Shown here piece by piece: positions 46,191 to 54,774 of a stretch of 64,000 nt of DNA (position 1 is its first letter; every line of letters starts with the position of its first letter). The stretch spans positions 75,295-139,294 of the forward strand of contig NZ_JNXT01000059.1 of NCBI RefSeq assembly GCF_000716675.1, in the 5' to 3' direction. A model generated the notes under the pieces. It was not told where the DNA came from. It searched no databases and worked only from the letters and a program-made list of their open reading frames with translations. Both the position numbers and the translations under genes were made by a program. This stretch comes from Streptomyces alboflavus. GTDB taxonomy: Bacteria; Actinomycetota; Actinomycetes; Streptomycetales; Streptomycetaceae.

Positions 46191-46215
46191 CCCCGGCCGG
46201 GCGACCCGGCCGGGG
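46191..46215 (-). terminator. Rho-independent terminator of clgR
   Basis: An 11-bp perfect GC stem (CCCCGGCCGGG and its complement) with a 3-nt loop, followed on the minus strand by TTTTT. A textbook intrinsic terminator 26 bp past the clgR stop. Confidence 0.92.
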
Positions 46216-46241
46216 CTCTGTGCGCGTAAGGGGCCCGAACG

Positions 46242-46616
46242 TCAGGCGGCGACGACGTCGACCGCTTCCGCAGGCGCCTTGATGGTCACCCGTTCCGGTG
46301 GCACACCGGTCACCGAGACGGAATTGAGCATCGGACGCATCGGTGCGCGCACCGGTTCCGTAGCCGCTGCCGACTGGGCCAGCTCGGCGAGCGAGAGCTC
46401 GTCGCTCACTTCTCGCATGAGCTCGGACATCCGTACGTCAAGCGCGTCGCAGATCGCGGAAAGCAGCTCGGAGGAAGCCTCCTTCTGCCCCCGCTCCACC
46501 TCGGAGAGATAGCCGAGTGAGACTCGGGCGGACGAGGAGACTTCGCGCAGAGTACGGCCCTGGCGCTGGCGCTGCCGACGCAGCACGTCACCCAGCAGGC
46601 GACGGAGCAGAATCAT
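46242..46616 (-). CDS. clgR: XRE-family regulator ClgR
   Basis: A 124-residue activator of clp and lon protease genes. The HTH (about 10-65) is [20 protein letters not shown] with [20 protein letters not shown]. The protein ends in VVAA; the terminal Ala-Ala of Streptomyces ClgR/PopR is a degron for ClpP (literature, from memory). ATG at 46616 has GAGGAGGGAG upstream. The order rimO-pgsA-cinA-clgR is the conserved actinobacterial arrangement. Related mycobacterial ClgR was reported to bind RecA-NDp damage promoters, a motif also found twice in this window. Confidence 0.9.
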   Translation of the reverse strand: MILLRRLLGDVLRRQRQRQGRTLREVSSSARVSLGYLSEVERGQKEASSELLSAICDALDVRMSELMREVSDELSLAELAQSAAATEPVRAPMRPMLNSVSVTGVPPERVTIKAPAEAVDVVAA

Positions 46617-46725
46617 CGGTGGCTCCCTCCTCGGACCGCGTAGCCGCATCCTTCACGCCCCACCGTACCGCCTCGCGCGGCGGCCGTGCGGGGAGCGATG
46701 TCGTGTTCACTCAGGGCTGCAAACA

Positions 46726-47364
46726 TCAAGTCCCCCCGTTCTGTTCCGTATCCTGTGCCCGCTCATTCCCGGCGCGTTCTCCTGAGAGCCGCCGGAGGAG
46801 CAGTCCCAGCACACTGCGTACGCTCTCTCTACGGATTTCCGTACGGATTCCGTTCAACCTCAGGCCGGCCACATTCCCCTCAGAGCGAAGCGGGGAACCA
46901 GGACCGACGACCGCGACGAACACCGTTCCGACCGCCTGTCCGTCCTGCGGATCGGGGCCGGCGACGCCCGTCGTGGCGAGCCCCCAGTCGGCGCCGAGCA
47001 GCTCGCGCACACCGGCGGCCATCTGCAGGGCGACGTCGCCGTCCACGGCTCCGCGGGCGGCGAGCAGCTCGCCGTCCACCCCGAGGACATCCCGCTTCAG
47101 CTCCGTCGCGTACGCCGTGACGGAGCCGCGGAAGACCCGCGAGGCACCCGGCACCGACGTTACCTCGGCGGCCACGAGACCGCCGGTCAGGGATTCGGCG
47201 ACGGCCAGCGTCTCCCCGCGCCCGGCGAGCAGCCGCAGCACCTCGGCGGCGACCCCGGCCCCGGCCGAGGCATCCGCACCAGCCTCAGCACCAGCAGCCG
47301 CACCGGCCTCAACACCGGCCCCGGCCCGCGCGCGGGCTTCCGCCCCCGACCCCCCGGCGCTCAC
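46726..47364 (-). CDS. cinA: CinA-family C-terminal domain protein (NMN amidohydrolase PncC)
   Basis: A 212-residue protein with only the CinA C-terminal domain, the nicotinamide-nucleotide amidase. The first 38 residues are a Gly/Ala-rich repeat. Motifs: TLAVAESLTGGLVAAEVTSVPGASRVFRG, TAYATELKRDVLGV and GLATTGVAGPDPQDGQAVGTVFVAV. It lacks the COG1058 N-terminal domain of full CinA, as usual in this locus. Overlaps pgsA by 4 bp. Confidence 0.92.
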   Translation of the reverse strand: MSAGGSGAEARARAGAGVEAGAAAGAEAGADASAGAGVAAEVLRLLAGRGETLAVAESLTGGLVAAEVTSVPGASRVFRGSVTAYATELKRDVLGVDGELLAARGAVDGDVALQMAAGVRELLGADWGLATTGVAGPDPQDGQAVGTVFVAVVGPGSPLRSEGNVAGLRLNGIRTEIRRESVRSVLGLLLRRLSGERAGNERAQDTEQNGGT

Positions 47365-48068
47365 TTCGCGGCCCCCCGCTCCGGCTCCGGACCGGCCTCC
47401 TCACGCGCCGCGGCCGCGCTCGCCGCCATGCCCTGCCTGCGCAGCACCACGGCCTGCTTCACGTAGTCCAGGCCGGTGACGACGGTGAGGACGACGGCGA
47501 CCGCCATCACCCAGAACCGCAGGGTCGCGAGCGGGCCGGTCAGCGCGAGGACGTACATCCCGACGGCCGTGCCCTGCGCGAGCGTCTTCATCTTGCCGCC
47601 GCGGCTGGCCGGGATGACGCCGTAGCGGATCACCCAGAAGCGCAGCAGTGTGATCCCGAGCTCACGCCCGAGGATCACGCCGGTCACCCACCACGGAAGG
47701 TCACCGAGCCAGGACAGACAGATGAGCGCCGCCCCCATGATCGCTTTGTCGGCGATGGGGTCGGCGATCTTCCCGAAGTCCGTGACCAGGTTGTACGTGC
47801 GGGCGAGGTGACCGTCGAAGAGGTCGGTGATCATGGCGATGGCGAAGGCGGCCCAGGCGAACGAGCGCCAGGCCGGGTCGTAGCCGCCGTTGCCGAGGAG
47901 CAGCATCACAAAGCCGGGCACGAGCAGCAGCCGGACCATGGTCAGCATGTTCGCGACGTTCCACAGGCTGGCCTGGTCGACCGCCGCGGCGCCCAGCTTC
48001 CCGCCGCGCACCGGCTTCGCGCCGTGCGCGCCGGAGCCGCCCGCCGCGGATGCCGGGACTTGGGTCAT
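47361..48068 (-). CDS. pgsA: CDP-diacylglycerol-glycerol-3-phosphate 3-phosphatidyltransferase
   Basis: Makes phosphatidylglycerol phosphate for membrane lipid synthesis. A 235-residue protein with about five TM helices and a complete CDP-alcohol phosphotransferase motif: D82, D85-G86, A89-R90, G99, D103, D107 in [10 protein letters not shown] to [10 protein letters not shown]. The ATG at 48068 overlaps the rimO stop by 4 bp. The basic N-terminus precedes TM1. Part of the rimO-pgsA-cinA unit. Confidence 0.94.
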   Translation of the reverse strand: MTQVPASAAGGSGAHGAKPVRGGKLGAAAVDQASLWNVANMLTMVRLLLVPGFVMLLLGNGGYDPAWRSFAWAAFAIAMITDLFDGHLARTYNLVTDFGKIADPIADKAIMGAALICLSWLGDLPWWVTGVILGRELGITLLRFWVIRYGVIPASRGGKMKTLAQGTAVGMYVLALTGPLATLRFWVMAVAVVLTVVTGLDYVKQAVVLRRQGMAASAAAAREEAGPEPERGAAK

Positions 48069-49594
48069 CTGCCCGTCCCTTCGCCGACGCCCCGGGACCG
48101 GCCTGCACCGGGGCCTTCGGGGCCGGCTCCGGCCCCGTCGCCCAGGAGCTCGCACTGCTCCGCCACCAGATCCACGCCTTCCGTGCCGACCACCTTTGCC
48201 ACGACCATACGGCCGACGTGCAAGGGCTCCCCAGCCGTCGCGTCCGCGAATCGGATCTGGCCGTCCGTCTCGGGTGCCTGGTGCGCGGCGCGGCCGATGG
48301 CGCCGTCCTCGTCGTCGACGGACTCGATCAGCACCTCCAGGCGCTCGCCGAGGCGCTCCTCGGCGCGCTGTGAGGTCAGCTCCTCCGCGAGCCGCGAGAC
48401 CCGTGCGAGGCGCTCGTCGACGGTGTCCTGGTCGAGCTTGTGCTCGTACGTGGCCGCTTCGGTGCCCTCCTCGTCGGAGTACCCGAAGACGCCGATCGCG
48501 TCGAGCCGGGCGCCCGTGAGGAACCGCTCCAGCTCGGCGACGTCGGCCTCGGTCTCGCCGGGGAAGCCGACGATGAAGTTGGAGCGCACACCCGCCTGCG
48601 GCGCCTTGCCGCGGATGGTCTCCAGGAGCTCCAGGAAGCGGTCGGTGTCTCCGAAGCGGCGCATCGCGCGCAGCACGCCGGGCGCGGAGTGCTGGAAGGA
48701 CAGGTCGAAGTACGGCGCGACCTTCTCCGTGGACGTCAGGACGTCGATGAGCCCGGGGCGCATCTCGGCGGGCTGCAGGTAGCTGACGCGGACGCGCTCG
48801 ATGCCGTCGACGGCCGCCAGCTCGGGCAGGAGCGTCTCCAGGAGACGGATGTCACCGAGGTCCTTGCCGTACGAGGTGTTGTTCTCGGAGACCAGCATGA
48901 CCTCCTTGACGCCCTGCTCGGCCAGCCAGCGGGTCTCTCCGAGCACGTCCGAGGGGCGGCGCGAGATGAAGGAGCCGCGGAAGGACGGGATGGCGCAGAA
49001 GGAGCACCTGCGGTCGCAGCCCGAGGCGAGCTTCACCGAGGCGACCGGGTTGGTCCCCAGGCGGCGGCGCAGGGGCGCACGCGGCCCGGAGGCGGGCGCG
49101 AGGCCCTCGGGCAGGTCCACGGGCGCGTGGCCGGGCAGGGAGACCTCTGTGCCCGCTTCCTGGCGCTCCGCGGGGCTGATCGGGAGCAGCTTGCGGCGGT
49201 CGCGCGGGGTGTGCGAGGCGTGGATGCCGCCGTTGAGGATGGTCTGCAGGCGGTCGGAGATGTCGGCGTAGTCGTCGAAGCCGAGGACGCCGTCGGCTTC
49301 GGGCAGCGCCTCGGCGAGATCCTTGCCGTAGCGCTCGGCCATGCAGCCGACGGCCACGACGGCCTGCGTCCTGCCGTGGCCCTTGAGGTCATTGGCTTCG
49401 AGCAGGGCGTCTACGGAGTCCTTCTTGGCGGCTTCGACGAAGCCACAGGTGTTGACGACGGCGACGTCCGCGTTCTCGGCGTCCTCCACGAGGTCCCAGC
49501 CGTCCGCCTCCAAGCGGCCTGCGAGCTCCTCCGAGTCCACCTCGTTACGGGCGCAGCCAAGCGTGACAAGGGCGACGGTGCGGCGTTCGGGCAT
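48065..49594 (-). CDS. rimO: Ribosomal protein S12 methylthiotransferase RimO
   Basis: Radical-SAM enzyme that beta-methylthiolates an aspartate of ribosomal protein S12. The 509-residue protein has N-terminal cluster cysteines C14, C50 and C84, the radical-SAM cluster C193, C197, C200 (GCDRRCSFC), and a C-terminal TRAM domain (about 410-475). [13 protein letters not shown] at the start separates it from MiaB. A TAGTCT hexamer lies 7 bp before the ATG, suggesting a leaderless transcript that continues into pgsA, cinA and perhaps clgR. Confidence 0.94.
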   Translation of the reverse strand: MPERRTVALVTLGCARNEVDSEELAGRLEADGWDLVEDAENADVAVVNTCGFVEAAKKDSVDALLEANDLKGHGRTQAVVAVGCMAERYGKDLAEALPEADGVLGFDDYADISDRLQTILNGGIHASHTPRDRRKLLPISPAERQEAGTEVSLPGHAPVDLPEGLAPASGPRAPLRRRLGTNPVASVKLASGCDRRCSFCAIPSFRGSFISRRPSDVLGETRWLAEQGVKEVMLVSENNTSYGKDLGDIRLLETLLPELAAVDGIERVRVSYLQPAEMRPGLIDVLTSTEKVAPYFDLSFQHSAPGVLRAMRRFGDTDRFLELLETIRGKAPQAGVRSNFIVGFPGETEADVAELERFLTGARLDAIGVFGYSDEEGTEAATYEHKLDQDTVDERLARVSRLAEELTSQRAEERLGERLEVLIESVDDEDGAIGRAAHQAPETDGQIRFADATAGEPLHVGRMVVAKVVGTEGVDLVAEQCELLGDGAGAGPEGPGAGRSRGVGEGTGR

Positions 49595-49607
49595 GGAATC
49601 AAGACTA
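49595..49607 (-). promoter_or_regulatory. -10 element with leaderless start for rimO
   Basis: TAGTCT on the minus strand (49602-49607), seven bases before the ATG, and no ribosome binding site. Confidence 0.5.
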
Positions 49608-49678
49608 CTTCGTCCATGCGTCGGCGCCCGCCGCCAGGGTTCACCGGTGATCGCGACGGGCGCTCGGGGCAGGGCAGG

Positions 49679-50542
49679 TCAGCCGACTTCCGGGTCACCC
49701 TTCGTGTACGAGAGGCGCTCGACCTGGCCCGGCTCGAATTCGTTGTCGACCGGTTTGCCGTTCACGAACAGCTTGATCGCGCCGGCGTCACCGAGCACGA
49801 GGTCGATCTTCTGCTTGTCCTGGAAGGTCTTGGTCTGGCCCTGCTTGAGCAGGCCGTCGAACAGCTGTCGGCCGTTGTGGTCCTTCACGGAGATCCAGCT
49901 GCGGCCGTCGGCGGCGTCGACCTTGACGGTCACCTTGTCCTGCGGCACTCCGGCGACGGCGCTGTCGGACGGGTCCGGCTTGGGGTCGGCGGGCTTGCTG
50001 GCGCTCGGCTTCGGGGCGGTGGGCTTGCTGGGCGTGGAGCCCTCGGCGACCTGCTGGCCGTCGTCACTGTCGTCACCGCCGCTGAAGGCGGTGTACCCGA
50101 CGAAGGCGATCACGGCGACGATGGCGGCCACCATGGCCGCGGTCCAGTTCGGGCGGCGCGGCTCGGAGCGGATCCGCTCGGCCTCGAACAGCGGCGCGGC
50201 CGGGGTGGGCGCGGGCGGCCTGCCGCCGTGGCCCGCGTCGTACTGCGCGATCAGCGGGGCGGGGTCGATGCCGACGGCGCGCGCCAGCGTACGGATGTGT
50301 CCGCGGGCGTACACGTCGCCGCCGCAGCGGGAGAAGTCGTCCTGTTCGATCGCGTGCACGATCGGGATGCGCACCCGGGTGGACGTACTGATCTCGTCGA
50401 CGGTCAGTCCCGCGTCCACGCGTGCCTGCCGAAGGACGTGACCGATCGAGGGACGCTCTTCCGCGGGATGTTCGGCCGCGGGGCTGTCCTCTGCGGGGCG
50501 GTCGTCTGAAGGGTGGGCGTCTTCAGGGGAGTTGCCGATGGA
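49679..50542 (-). CDS. RodZ-like protein: HTH, one TM helix, DUF4115
   Basis: A 287-residue membrane protein. An N-terminal cytoplasmic HTH (about 35-100; IGHVLRQARVDAGLTVDEIS, YARGHIRTLARAVGID), a TM helix (about 135-155, AAMVAAIVAVIAFVGYTAF), a Ser/Pro/Lys-rich stalk (about 160-195) and an external DUF4115 beta-domain (KVTVKVDAADGRSWISVKD, GAIKLFVNGKPVDN) give the RodZ layout. RodZ links cell-wall synthesis to the cytoskeleton in rods; the Streptomyces role is less clear. GTG at 50542 follows AAAGG; an upstream GTG at 50572 is less likely. Confidence 0.87.
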   Translation of the reverse strand, partial: SIGNSPEDAHPSDDRPAEDSPAAEHPAEERPSIGHVLRQARVDAGLTVDEISTSTRVRIPIVHAIEQDDFSRCGGDVYARGHIRTLARAVGIDPAPLIAQYDAGHGGRPPAPTPAAPLFEAERIRSEPRRPNWTAAMVAAIVAVIAFVGYTAFSGGDDSDDGQQVAEGSTPSKPTAPKPSASKPADPKPDPSDSAVAGVPQDKVTVKVDAADGRSWISVKDHNGRQLFDGLLKQGQTKTFQDKQKIDLVLGDAGAIKLFVNGKPVDNEFEPGQVERLSYTKGDPEVG

Positions 50543-50585
50543 CACGGGTGCGCCTTTCGAGCGTGTAGCCACCTGCCGGACATTC

Positions 50586-50616
50586 AGTCTAGGGGGGCCG
50601 AGAAAGGGTGGGGCAA
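50586..50616 (-). promoter_or_regulatory. Promoter candidate for the RodZ-like gene
   Basis: TTGCCC (50611-50616), a 19-bp spacer and TAGACT (50586-50591) on the minus strand. The wider gap also holds a CCATCAG/CTGATGG inverted repeat (50639-50666) and a 14-bp direct repeat (CGAACCGGCTCCGT) near 50780-50813, just after ftsK. Confidence 0.5.
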
Positions 50617-50812
50617 CCGGGCGGACGGACTTTGTACGCCATCAGAATGGCCGGACATCCTGATGGTGGGACATCGTGCTGTTCTTCCCCTCAACTTGAC
50701 GTGAGCCGAAGAGAAACGGTTGCTTGCGTTCTCGAACGGGTGAGCACGTCCCCGTACGGGTGAACACCGTTCCCTCGGGCCGAACCGGCTCCGTACGGGC
50801 GAACCGGCTCCG

Positions 50813-53629
50813 TCAGTCAGCCTCCCCGCGGATCACGGCGAGCACTCCATCCAGCTCATCGGGTTTCACAAGAACGTCACGTGCCTTTGAGCCTTCGCTC
50901 GGTCCGACGATGTTCCGGGACTCCATGAGGTCCATCAGGCGGCCCGCCTTGGCGAAGCCGACGCGCAGCTTGCGCTGGAGCATCGACGTGGACCCGAACT
51001 GGGTGGAGACGACCAGCTCGGCCGCCTGGCACAACAGGTCGAGGTCGTCGCCGATGTCCTCGTCGATCTCCTTCTTCTGCTTGGTGGCCACGGTGACGTC
51101 GTCGCGGAAGACGGGCGTCATCTGGTCCTTGCAGTGCTGGACGACCGCGTGGATCTCGTCCTCGGTGACGAAGGCGCCCTGCATACGGGTCGGCTTGTTC
51201 GCACCCATGGGCAGGAAGAGGCCGTCGCCCTTGCCGATCAGCTTCTCGGCACCCGGCTGGTCGAGGATGACGCGGCTGTCGGCGAGCGAGGAGGTCGCGA
51301 AGGCGAGCCGTGAGGGAACGTTTGCCTTGATGAGGCCGGTCACGACGTCCACGGAGGGCCGCTGCGTGGCGAGCACCAGGTGGATGCCGGCGGCGCGCGC
51401 GAGCTGCGTGATGCGCACGATCGAGTCCTCGACGTCGCGCGGCGCGACCATCATCAGGTCGGCCAGCTCGTCCACGATGACCAGCAGGTACGGGTAGGGC
51501 TGCAGTTCCCGCTCACTGCCCTCGGGCGCGTTGACCTTGCCCGCGCGCACGGCCTCGTTGAAGTCGTCGATGTGCCGGAACCCGTACGCGGCGAGGTCGT
51601 CGTAGCGCAGGTCCATCTCGCGTACGACCCACTGCAGGGCCTCGGCCGCCCGCTTGGGGTTGGTGATGATCGGCGTGATCAGGTGCGGGATGCCCTCGTA
51701 CGCGGTGAGCTCGACGCGCTTGGGGTCGACGAGGACCATCCGGACGTCCTCGGGCGTCGCTCTTATCATGATCGAAGTGATCAGACAGTTGATGCACGAC
51801 GACTTTCCGGAGCCGGTGGCTCCGGCCACCAGGATGTGCGGCATCTTGGCCATGTTGGCCATCACGTAGCCGCCCTCGACGTCCTTGCCGAGCGCCACCA
51901 GCATCGGGTGGTCGTCCTCCGCGGCGTCCGCGAGGCGCAGGACGTCACCCACGTTGACCATCTCGCGGTCGGTGTTGGGGATCTCGATGCCGACCGCGGA
52001 CTTGCCGGGGATGGGCGAGATGATCCGCACGTCCGGGGACGCGACGGCGTACGCGATGTTCTTGGCCAGGGCCGTGATCTTCTCGACCTTCACGGCGGGG
52101 CCGAGCTCGATCTCGTAGCGCGTGACCGTCGGGCCCCGGGTGAAGCCGGTGACGTCGGCGTCGACCTTGAACTCGCTGAAGACGTTCGTGAGGGAGTCCA
52201 CCACCGCGTCGTTCGCGGCACTGCGGGCCTTGCCGGGGCCGCCGCGCTCCAGGAGGTCGAGCGAGGGCAGCGAGTAGGTGATGTCTCCGGAGAGCTGCAG
52301 CTGCTCCGCGCGCGGGGGCAGGTCGCGGGGCTCTTCGGGCGCGGCCTTGGTCAGGTCGGGGACGCCGGTGCCCGCGGGGGCCTTGGGCGCCGCCTTCCGG
52401 CCCGGGACGGGGGCCTCGGTGGCGCGGGCCGGCGGCACAGGGGCGGACCGCTCGTGCTCCTCGCGGTCCACGGCGACGCCCTGGGTGAGGTCGGCGACCA
52501 GGGCCGAGGGCGGCATGCCGTGCATGACGGCACCGTCGAGCGCCGCGGCCGCGGCGGCGGCCACGTCCACGGCGTCCATGGGGCGGTCCGGGTCGGGTCG
52601 CACAGACGCGCGACGCGGCCTGCGCCGCTTCGACAGCGCCTCTTCCTCCGCCTCGTCGGCCGAGGGCCCCTGCGGGCCGCTCCCGGGCTTCCTGCGGCGC
52701 CGCGCGGGCAGGGCCTCGCGCCACTGCTCGTCGTAGCGCTCGTCGTCGTCTGAATACTCGGGATAGTCGGCGTACTCGCCCTGGTCGCCGTACGCGCTCT
52801 CCGCCGCGGGCGCCTCCACGACGCCGAGCCGCACGCCGAGCTGCCGCAGCCGCTGCGGGATGGCGTTGACGGGGGTGGCCGTGACCACGAGCAGCCCGAA
52901 GACGGTCAGCAGGACCAGCATCGGTACGGCGAGGACCTCGCCCATGGCCTTGTTCAGGGGCGTGGAGACGCCCCAGCCGATGAGCCCGCCCGCGTCCCTT
53001 ATCGCCTGCATGCCGTCGTCGCGCGCGGGCGAACCGCACGCGATGTGCACCTGGCCGAGCACGCCGATGACGAGCGCGGACAGGCCGATCACGATGCGGC
53101 CGTTGGCGTCGATCTTCTCGGGGTGCCGGATGAACCGCACGGCGATGGCCGCGAGCAGTATCGGCACCAGCAGGTCGAGCCGCCCGAAGGCGCCGGTCAC
53201 CAGCATCTCGACCAGATCGCCGACGGGCCCGCGCAGATGGGACCAGGTGCCCGCGGCGACGATCAGGGCGAGGCCGAGGAGAAGGAGCGCGATGCCGTCC
53301 TTGCGGTGCGCCGGGTCGAGGCCCTTGGCGCCGCGTCCCACGCCGCGGAACATCGCGCCCACGGCGTGCGCGATGCCGAGCCAGATGGCGCGCACCACGC
53401 GGTAGAGGCCGTTGGTGGGGCTGGGCGCCGGCTTCGGGGCGGGCTTCTTGGCCGCGGCCTTCTTGGCGGGCGCCTTCTTCGCCGCGGGCTTCGCGGGCGC
53501 TTTCTTGGCGGCGGCCTTCTTCGCCGGAGCCTTGGTCGGCGCGGCCGCCTTCTTCGCGGGCGTCTTCTTGGCTGCGGGCTGACGTGAGGCCATGGGGGTG
53601 AGGTTACCGGGGGAGGCGACGGTGGACAC
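50813..53629 (-). CDS. ftsK: DNA translocase FtsK/SpoIIIE
   Basis: A 938-residue septal DNA pump that clears chromosomes from closing septa during sporulation. The N-terminus (about 10-72) is a run of Ala/Lys/Pro repeats of PAKKA type, an H1-like basic tail. Four TM helices follow (about 105-270), then an acidic-basic linker, then the RecA-like motor with Walker A GATGSGKSS near 600 and Walker B YLLVIVDELADLM near 700. The C-terminal gamma winged helix (STSMLQRKLRVGFAKAGRLMD) reads polarity sequences. GTG at 53629 has GGGGGAGGG upstream; a downstream ATG (MASRQ) is possible. Confidence 0.95.
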   Translation of the reverse strand: MSTVASPGNLTPMASRQPAAKKTPAKKAAAPTKAPAKKAAAKKAPAKPAAKKAPAKKAAAKKPAPKPAPSPTNGLYRVVRAIWLGIAHAVGAMFRGVGRGAKGLDPAHRKDGIALLLLGLALIVAAGTWSHLRGPVGDLVEMLVTGAFGRLDLLVPILLAAIAVRFIRHPEKIDANGRIVIGLSALVIGVLGQVHIACGSPARDDGMQAIRDAGGLIGWGVSTPLNKAMGEVLAVPMLVLLTVFGLLVVTATPVNAIPQRLRQLGVRLGVVEAPAAESAYGDQGEYADYPEYSDDDERYDEQWREALPARRRRKPGSGPQGPSADEAEEEALSKRRRPRRASVRPDPDRPMDAVDVAAAAAAALDGAVMHGMPPSALVADLTQGVAVDREEHERSAPVPPARATEAPVPGRKAAPKAPAGTGVPDLTKAAPEEPRDLPPRAEQLQLSGDITYSLPSLDLLERGGPGKARSAANDAVVDSLTNVFSEFKVDADVTGFTRGPTVTRYEIELGPAVKVEKITALAKNIAYAVASPDVRIISPIPGKSAVGIEIPNTDREMVNVGDVLRLADAAEDDHPMLVALGKDVEGGYVMANMAKMPHILVAGATGSGKSSCINCLITSIMIRATPEDVRMVLVDPKRVELTAYEGIPHLITPIITNPKRAAEALQWVVREMDLRYDDLAAYGFRHIDDFNEAVRAGKVNAPEGSERELQPYPYLLVIVDELADLMMVAPRDVEDSIVRITQLARAAGIHLVLATQRPSVDVVTGLIKANVPSRLAFATSSLADSRVILDQPGAEKLIGKGDGLFLPMGANKPTRMQGAFVTEDEIHAVVQHCKDQMTPVFRDDVTVATKQKKEIDEDIGDDLDLLCQAAELVVSTQFGSTSMLQRKLRVGFAKAGRLMDLMESRNIVGPSEGSKARDVLVKPDELDGVLAVIRGEAD

Positions 53630-53781
53630 GTGTGCCCTCCCCCAAGTTCTCGGCTTCGCTCAAACAGAGGGGACCCCGTCTTCACCCATCTGTGTCGCCC
53701 TTGCCGGGGCGGAGAACTGACGGGTCTTCACAGTGGGCGAGACGGGTGTTCGCAAGGGGGCGGGCGGGACCTGCGCGCGCG

Positions 53782-54465
53782 TCAGTTCTGCGACGGCACC
53801 GAAGCGGCGCCGTTGCCCGTGCCCGGCTCCAGTGCGTCAAGAGCCCTGCGCAAACCCGTGAGTTTGCGTTCGAGATGGGCTGCCGTGGCGACGGCGGCGG
53901 CGTCCGCCGAGTCGTCGTCGAGCTGCTTGGACAGCGCCTCGGCCTGCTCCTCGACGGCCGCGAGGCGCGCCGACAACTCGGCGAGCAGACCGGCGGGCTC
54001 CTTGGCCTCCGCGGCCGCGGCCTTGGCGCCGCCTTCGAGCTGGAGCCGCAGCAGCGCCGCCTGCTCGCGCAGTTGGCAGTTCTTCATGTACAGCTCGACG
54101 AACACCGAGACCTTGGCGCGCAGCACCCACGGGTCGAAGGGCTTGGAGATGTAGTCCACGGCACCGGCCGCGTACCCGCGGAAGGTGTGGTGCGGGCCGT
54201 GGTTGATCGCGGTGAGGAAGATGATCGGGATGTCCCGGGTCCGCTCCCGCCGCTTGATGTGCGCGGCGGTCTCGAAACCGTCCATTCCTGGCATCTGGAC
54301 GTCCAGCAGAATGACCGCGAAGTCGTCCGTCAGCAGCGCTTTGAGCGCTTCCTCCCCGGACGATGCCCGCACCAGCGTCTGATCGAGCGCAGAGAGGATG
54401 GCCTCCAGCGCCAGCAGATTCTCCGGCCGGTCATCGACCAGGAGGATCTTGGCCTTCTGCACCAT
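53782..54465 (-). CDS. osaB: Response regulator OsaB (receiver plus coiled coil)
   Basis: A 227-residue regulator of osmotic adaptation. The receiver domain (1-125) has KILLVDDRPENLLALEAIL, phosphoacceptor D in VILLDVQMPGMDG and K in YISKPFDP. In place of a DNA-binding domain there is a long coiled coil (about 125-215, heptads rich in Ala/Leu/Glu). ATG at 54465 has AGGAGGG upstream. In S. coelicolor OsaB is needed for growth and differentiation after osmotic shock and is adjacent to the hybrid kinase OsaA (from memory). Here its kinase gene is damaged. Confidence 0.9.
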   Translation of the reverse strand: MVQKAKILLVDDRPENLLALEAILSALDQTLVRASSGEEALKALLTDDFAVILLDVQMPGMDGFETAAHIKRRERTRDIPIIFLTAINHGPHHTFRGYAAGAVDYISKPFDPWVLRAKVSVFVELYMKNCQLREQAALLRLQLEGGAKAAAAEAKEPAGLLAELSARLAAVEEQAEALSKQLDDDSADAAAVATAAHLERKLTGLRRALDALEPGTGNGAASVPSQN

Positions 54466-54774
54466 GGCCCGCCCTCCTCGCCCCGGCGGTACACCGGGCG
54501 CCGCCCCAGGGGACGGCTCCCTTGCGCCGTCCGTCCTTGTGCCGGTCATGGTAGCCGCACCCCGCCTGTCGCCACACCCTGTCACCGCGATGTCACTGTG
54601 CACGTAGCAGAAACGCAGCGGCGGACCAGAAGGTTCCCCGAATACCGCGGTTCTACACGACGTCGGCCACACTCTGTCAGCAACTCCGCGTAATGGTGCG
54701 GCTTCTTGACACCGACCGCGAGCCGCCTTCCCGCCGTACCTGAGTCGGCTTCCGGCCGCGCCCGGGCCGCGGGG
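54466..54774. promoter_or_regulatory. Gap between osaA and osaB, with osaB promoter region
   Basis: 309 bp with no gene. Three CTGTC(A/G)C-type direct repeats stand at about 54566, 54579 and 54590. TACCAT on the minus strand near 54547 is a possible -10. I could not find a clear match to the SigB promoter consensus that controls osaB in S. coelicolor. Confidence 0.45.
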